A stretch of 42,915 bases of DNA from CAYSWS01 sp964434935 (GTDB taxonomy: Bacteria; Patescibacteriota; WWE3; UBA101185; UBA10185). The notes under the pieces were generated by a model. It had not been told where the DNA came from. It did no database searches and was given only the letters and a program-made list of their open reading frames with translations. Positions within the stretch are counted from its first letter, which is position 1. Each line of letters opens with the position of its first letter. Of the stretch, positions 39,795 through 42,915 are shown piece by piece. Made by a program: the position numbers and the translations under genes. The stretch lies in contig CAYSWS010000009.1 in the NCBI GenBank assembly GCA_964434935.1, positions 1-42,915 of the forward strand, in the 5' to 3' direction.

Positions 39795-40465
39795 GCCAGA
39801 TTTTTAACTTCTTTGTTAGTTAAGATCTTTACCGGCTGTTGCCAATGTACGGCTACCACGTCTCCAGTTTTTAATCCGGGTAAAAATTCACTATTATAGG
39901 AAAAAGACGCCGTCAATTTTGTCAAAACATACTTATTTATACCCCTTTTTAGCGAGTGTAGCTCCAGTTTTAGTTCCTGGTCATTTTTTTCGACTACCTT
40001 ACCCCACCTGATCATGCAGTTGTTTATAGACTCCAAGTTAAAAGGTACGGCATGACTGGCCCGACCTACACCCACAAATAGCACTTGGAAGAGATGGTGG
40101 GGAATGAATCTGGCCGGAGGATTATTTCTTAGCTCTTCGATCAGCCAGCCGGGCACGTCCTGCTCAGAGAAGTTTCTTAGAAGCGTCAGGTAGTGCTTAG
40201 GTCTGATCTGTTTGAGAAGGTCATTTCCCAGCCAGTAAGCTTCTATCACTTTATAGGAAAACTTTGATCTGCCGGTGATCTCACCTAAGGTTTTAATATA
40301 AGGGTGAAGGACAATAAATTTTTCGATCTCTTCTTCGACGCCGGTGCATTCTCCGTGTATAAAACATTGTTTGAACCTTTCCGGAGCCGTATCTTTGCCG
40401 CAAAATCCCAGAGAATTTGGGGGTAGGGCAAATCTGGCTGCCAGTTGTAGCGCTTTTTTGTCCAT
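39734..40465 (-). CDS. DUF6390-like protein, probably hydrogenase-associated
   Basis: 243 residues, soluble, no signal. The N terminus has LAARFALPPNSLGFCGKDTAPERF, which I recall as the hallmark of the DUF6390 family found beside hydrogenase genes in other bacteria. Other features: FIPHHLFQVLFVGVGR (His pair) and a beta-rich C-terminal part with RWGKVVEKNDQELKLELHSL. Cys22 and Cys34 are isolated. Function unknown. It sits between the operon for oxoacid oxidation and the hydrogenase genes. A TATAAT box lies ten bases before the ATG. Confidence 0.65.
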   Translation of the reverse strand: MDKKALQLAARFALPPNSLGFCGKDTAPERFKQCFIHGECTGVEEEIEKFIVLHPYIKTLGEITGRSKFSYKVIEAYWLGNDLLKQIRPKHYLTLLRNFSEQDVPGWLIEELRNNPPARFIPHHLFQVLFVGVGRASHAVPFNLESINNCMIRWGKVVEKNDQELKLELHSLKRGINKYVLTKLTASFSYNSEFLPGLKTGDVVAVHWQQPVKILTNKEVKNLAYWTTEILEALEAVPLSEAQ

Positions 40466-40475
40466 AACGTTTTTA

Positions 40476-40481
40476 ATTATA
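40476..40481 (-). promoter_or_regulatory. -10 box for the DUF6390-like gene
   Basis: Minus strand TATAAT (40481-40476), ten bases, then ATG at 40465. It lies within the 31-base space shared with the divergent protease gene. Confidence 0.45.
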
Positions 40482-40484
40482 GCG

Positions 40485-40490
40485 TAAAAT
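40485..40490 (+). promoter_or_regulatory. -10 box for the hydrogenase maturation protease
   Basis: TAAAAT at 40485-40490, six bases, then ATG at 40497. No Shine-Dalgarno. Confidence 0.5.
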
Positions 40491-40496
40491 ATTGGT

Positions 40497-40898
40497 ATGA
40501 GAATTTATGTTTTTGGTAATCAAGATGTCCCTGAAGATAGCTGGGCCTTTGATTATATGGAAAAGCTGCAGCAGGACATATCCGCGGTGGAGTTTATCTT
40601 CATTAAACCTAATGAGGACCTGCCTTTTGCCTCTGATGAGAATATCGTTATTTTGGATGCCGTGGAAGGAATAAAAAAGCTCACTCTGTTCGAAGATGCC
40701 GCCACAGAAAAAATAAAACCCTCCCCGCGCACTTCCGTGCATGATTTTGATCTGGGATTTCAATTAAAATATCTTAAAAAACTGGGGAAATTAGGCAAAA
40801 TCACTATTATAGGCATTCCCATGACGGGAACGGTTGATTACAGTTCGATCCAATCCATGGTCAAGAAATTAGTGGCGCAAGACATGCAGGGATCATAA
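40497..40898 (+). CDS. [NiFe] hydrogenase maturation protease (HyaD/HycI family)
   Basis: 133 residues. MRIYVFGNQDVPEDSWAF matches the N-terminal GNxxxxDDG block (acid residue E13/D14), VILDAVEG holds the second metal-binding Asp, and SVHDFDLG holds the conserved His. The fold and size fit the endopeptidases that clip the C terminus of the large subunit after nickel insertion. The family normally cuts after His (or Arg) of DPCxxCxxH. The substrate encoded next door has Asn there. The last 61 bases of this gene are antisense to the end of the large-subunit gene. Confidence 0.85.
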   Translation: MRIYVFGNQDVPEDSWAFDYMEKLQQDISAVEFIFIKPNEDLPFASDENIVILDAVEGIKKLTLFEDAATEKIKPSPRTSVHDFDLGFQLKYLKKLGKLGKITIIGIPMTGTVDYSSIQSMVKKLVAQDMQGS

Positions 40899-42139
40899 GC
40901 TCTGATAATTTTTTCCGCTTCCAGACGCAGCACTTCTTGATGTTTATCTATATTCTCGTTGAAATATTTCTTAAGATCATTTTCTATGTTTATCTGGTTT
41001 TGGGCCGTGGGCACGATGACATCATAGTCTGTGATAGTTCCGCCGGCGTTGACCTGAGCTTTGTGATACAAGATTCCCCTGGGAGCCTCCACCACGCCTA
41101 CCCCCAATCCGGCTTGAGGAGGTTTCCTGGTAGGTTTTTCATCGACCAGGTTTATATTTTTAAGAATTCTTAAAGAGTCGTCTAGGCAATACAGGATCTC
41201 AATGGCCTGGGCCAAATTGTTGTCATAGACATTATTGGAGGGAAAAACATTCAGCATCTCACCTAAGCTTTCTTTGGTCTCAGGATGCAGCAGGTCTTTG
41301 TTGAGATTTATACGGGCCAAGGAACCCACCAGATAGTCCTCATGTACGTCAGAGAAAACGTACCCTTCTGCTTGAGAATAGGGAATGACCACAGATTCCA
41401 AAAAATCACGATACTGAGATTCAGGTACTCTTTTACCGCTGGAATTAATAACCTCACCTTCCAGAAAATCAAATTGGTTTTCATTTCTCAAGCACAAATA
41501 GTCCGAATTTCTAATAAGCTCGTCCTGCCAATCGTAAAAGACCTTGATGCCTCTAAGTACCTGCGGGCGGATCTTTTCCAGACTTTCGATCAGTTCAGGG
41601 AATTTGGAAGCATCCGGCACTTTGATGAGGCCACCCACCGTAGGATAAGGAGCGTGTATGGCGGCGCCAATGATGACATCAGATATCTTCGATCCCATCC
41701 TTTTTATATCAAAGGAATCATGCAGCAAGGTGTGGGAGAAGTCTTCCGGATCATCAGGAATATCCAAGATCGAATCTATGCCCAGAACGTCCGGCAGGAC
41801 AAAAAAGTAGAGATGCAAGGCGTGGTCCCTGATCATGAGAGCGTTGTAAGCCAACCGGCGCAAGGTTTTGACCTGATAAGTATTTTTTATGCCCTGGGAC
41901 TTTTCTATGGCCTCTAGAGAAGCAAAAAGGTGTGCCACCGAGCATGTGCCGCAGATCCTGGATAAAAATGAAGAAGCGGCAATATAGGGCTTGCCTTTGA
42001 CGGCTTCGGTGTAGAATCTTCGATAATCTTTGATGAGAAATTTTAGATCTTCCACCTGCCCATTACGCACCTTGACCTGTAATCCGGCCGTGCCTTCTAT
42101 TTTTGATATAGCATCAATTGTAATTTCTCCGGTATGCAT
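40838..42139 (-). CDS. [NiFe] hydrogenase large subunit (group 3-like), L2 motif with Asn
   Basis: 433 residues. The L1 motif RICGTCSVAH gives Cys63 and Cys66; L2 DPCMSCATN gives Cys418 and Cys421, so all four active-site Cys are present. The sequence resembles cytoplasmic group 3 (3b sulfhydrogenase/F420-non-reducing type) enzymes. The residue after CAT is Asn424 instead of the usual His at the cleavage position, followed by nine residues FLTMDWIEL that would be the removable tail. It lies two bases after the small-subunit stop. Residues from 416 on are encoded in DNA shared with the protease gene on the other strand. Confidence 0.95.
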   Translation of the reverse strand: MHTGEITIDAISKIEGTAGLQVKVRNGQVEDLKFLIKDYRRFYTEAVKGKPYIAASSFLSRICGTCSVAHLFASLEAIEKSQGIKNTYQVKTLRRLAYNALMIRDHALHLYFFVLPDVLGIDSILDIPDDPEDFSHTLLHDSFDIKRMGSKISDVIIGAAIHAPYPTVGGLIKVPDASKFPELIESLEKIRPQVLRGIKVFYDWQDELIRNSDYLCLRNENQFDFLEGEVINSSGKRVPESQYRDFLESVVIPYSQAEGYVFSDVHEDYLVGSLARINLNKDLLHPETKESLGEMLNVFPSNNVYDNNLAQAIEILYCLDDSLRILKNINLVDEKPTRKPPQAGLGVGVVEAPRGILYHKAQVNAGGTITDYDVIVPTAQNQINIENDLKKYFNENIDKHQEVLRLEAEKIIRAYDPCMSCATNFLTMDWIEL

Positions 42140-42141
42140 AA

Positions 42142-42678
42142 CTAGACCAAGTTAAAAATTTTTAAATACTTTTCTAAGGCCTGATAAAAAGTTTGTACGT
42201 TCATGGGGCAGCCTTCAACCCTGTCGTCAACCTGGATGATATCTTCCAGCTTTTGTACGTTCTGACTGTAATCAAAGTGGCTCAAATACCATCTGATACG
42301 ATCATTTAGCTGCTCATCACCAAAATCATTGCGGCTGGAGGACGGCATGCCCGTGCAGGCGCAGGAACCTATGGCCACCACATATTTAGCGTTGTCTCTG
42401 ATCTTTTTGGCTTCTTCGGCTTGTGTAGGTGAAGAGATAGCACCCTCTATAAAGGCCACATCCAAATTTTCCAGGGAATTATTGGTCTTTAGAGCCTTAA
42501 CGTGTTGAAAATCGACCAATTTGCGCCATTCTATGAGGTGGTCGTTGAGGAGTTCGGTAAAAAGTATAGTGCTGTCTTCGCAGCAGGTAAAGGAAAACCA
42601 GCCAATGGCCATTTTCTTCTTGGCTTTTTTGACGGCTTTGGTTTGTGTTTGAGTCTGCTCTTGGGCTTGTTCGGGCAT
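42142..42678 (-). CDS. [NiFe] hydrogenase small subunit (group 3-like)
   Basis: 178 residues, so only the proximal-cluster domain is present. Cluster region: TCCEDS (31-36), GSCACTGM (Cys106, Cys108) and EGCPM (Cys157). The usual CxGC is replaced: reading from Cys32 the fourth residue is Asp35, reading from Cys33 it is Ser36. No Tat signal, so the enzyme is cytoplasmic. Residues 1-22 are a Gln/Lys-rich extension; Met23 (42612) is an alternative start. The large-subunit gene follows after two bases. Separate genes for the flavin and relay subunits are not in the window. Confidence 0.9.
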   Translation of the reverse strand: MPEQAQEQTQTQTKAVKKAKKKMAIGWFSFTCCEDSTILFTELLNDHLIEWRKLVDFQHVKALKTNNSLENLDVAFIEGAISSPTQAEEAKKIRDNAKYVVAIGSCACTGMPSSSRNDFGDEQLNDRIRWYLSHFDYSQNVQKLEDIIQVDDRVEGCPMNVQTFYQALEKYLKIFNLV

Positions 42679-42707
42679 AAAAATTTCTTTAATACGTTAA
42701 CATAATC

Positions 42708-42713
42708 TATAAT
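42708..42713 (+). promoter_or_regulatory. -10 box for hypC
   Basis: TATAAT at 42708-42713, eight bases, then ATG at 42722. It lies in the 43-base divergent space between the hydrogenase operon and hypC. Confidence 0.55.
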
Positions 42714-42721
42714 AACATAAC

Positions 42722-42915
42722 ATGTGCTTAGCCATACCGGGAAAAATAAAAGAAATTAAGGGCAGAAAAGCCGTTGTGGAATACCCTGATGAAGCCCACG
42801 AGGCTTTTGTGGGCGACGAGGGGTTCAAAGTGGGAGATTTTGTGTTGGTGCAGATGGGCGTGATCGTGAAGAAAGTGACGGAGGAGGAGGCTAAGGTGGC
42901 GTTGGGGGCTTGGGT
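42722..42915 (+). CDS. hypC: hydrogenase assembly chaperone HypC (3' end outside window)
   Basis: The first 64 codons are visible and run off the window. MCLAIPGKIKEIKGRKAVVEY is split as MCLAIPGKI, with the essential N-terminal Cys2 that binds the Fe(CN)2CO precursor, then VGDEGFKVGDFVLVQMGVIVKKV, the OB-fold core of HypC/HupF. It works with HypD to deliver the iron centre to the large subunit. It is divergent from the structural genes; other hyp genes probably follow outside. The full protein is usually 70-90 residues, so only a little is missing. Confidence 0.93.
   Translation, partial: MCLAIPGKIKEIKGRKAVVEYPDEAHEAFVGDEGFKVGDFVLVQMGVIVKKVTEEEAKVALGAW

Noticed and set aside
41285..41917. 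Long plus-strand frame (210 codons) inside the hydrogenase large subunit
   Set aside because: It is antisense to a well-conserved enzyme and has no family motifs, promoter or ribosome-binding site. It is a shadow frame.
1..42915. Possible use of TGA as glycine (as in Gracilibacteria/SR1)
   Set aside because: Recognised genes end at TGA as well as TAA/TAG at the expected family lengths, and no family core is interrupted by TGA. Standard code 11 fits.
1..42915. CRISPR arrays, insertion sequences, integrases, attachment sites
   Set aside because: No regularly spaced repeats, transposase motifs or terminal inverted repeats were seen; the two tRNA genes show no adjacent integrase or partial tRNA copy.

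Overview
The window most resembles a genome segment from a Candidate Phyla Radiation (Patescibacteria) bacterium. The reasons are tight packing with intergenic gaps of a few bases, many short membrane-anchored proteins of unknown function, a lone PilB/GspE-type ATPase, a Memo-AMMECR1 fusion, CPR-style GT-C glycosyltransferases, and a fermentative energy cluster built around a 2-oxoacid:ferredoxin oxidoreductase, an ADP-forming acyl-CoA synthetase and a group 3 [NiFe] hydrogenase. The phylum cannot be fixed from sequence alone. The standard bacterial code fits: TGA behaves as a stop throughout. No CRISPR array, insertion sequence or phage gene is visible. A run of exactly 100 N at 37628-37727 is a scaffold gap.

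Layout. 1-4045: tRNA-Pro(CGG), a CarS-like lipid cytidylyltransferase, unknown genes and a GT-C glycosyltransferase. 4085-9524, all minus strand: an OmpR-type regulator and histidine kinase, a small secreted protein closed by a clear terminator, and a MacA-MacB-type efflux set. 9626-14498: a NapA-type cation/proton antiporter, a second GT-C glycosyltransferase, a P3A-like proton ATPase and tRNA-Pro(GGG). 14550-17290: a NpmA/KamB-type 16S rRNA A1408 methyltransferase operon ending in a terminator, TruB and small proteins, including a 41-residue very basic peptide. 17333-25374: a cis-prenyltransferase, two copies of an undescribed two-gene envelope module, a ROK kinase, a DUF3179 protein, TGT, a 6-phosphogluconolactonase-like protein, a DEDDh exonuclease, ThpR and YjbQ. 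25438-33367: a TPR glycosyltransferase, Memo-AMMECR1, a cupin, the PilB-like ATPase, a matrixin protease, an EEP hydrolase and a VOC protein.

33451-42915 is the most interesting part. An acyl-CoA synthetase (NDP-forming) is fused at its C terminus to a ferredoxin/flavodoxin-reductase-type FAD/NAD module. It is followed by the 2-oxoacid:ferredoxin oxidoreductase alpha (cut by the gap) and beta subunits, a three-cysteine ferredoxin, an EamA exporter, a DUF6390-like protein, a hydrogenase maturation protease, the [NiFe] large and small subunits, and HypC running off the window. Inferred role: oxidise a 2-oxoacid to acyl-CoA, make ATP from the acyl-CoA, and dispose of electrons through ferredoxin, NAD(P)H and H2. 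The hydrogenase has an Asn where the processed L2 motif normally has His. The DNA encoding that motif is antisense to the end of the gene for the protease that should cut it.

A second window-wide pattern is regulatory. Most first genes of transcription units have a TATAAT-like -10 box 6-10 bases before the start codon and no Shine-Dalgarno, which predicts leaderless mRNAs, while downstream genes often keep strong Shine-Dalgarno sites. Several divergent pairs share 18-45 bp between start codons, one with a single palindromic -10 box serving both directions. All functional calls are by reading motifs; no database search was run.
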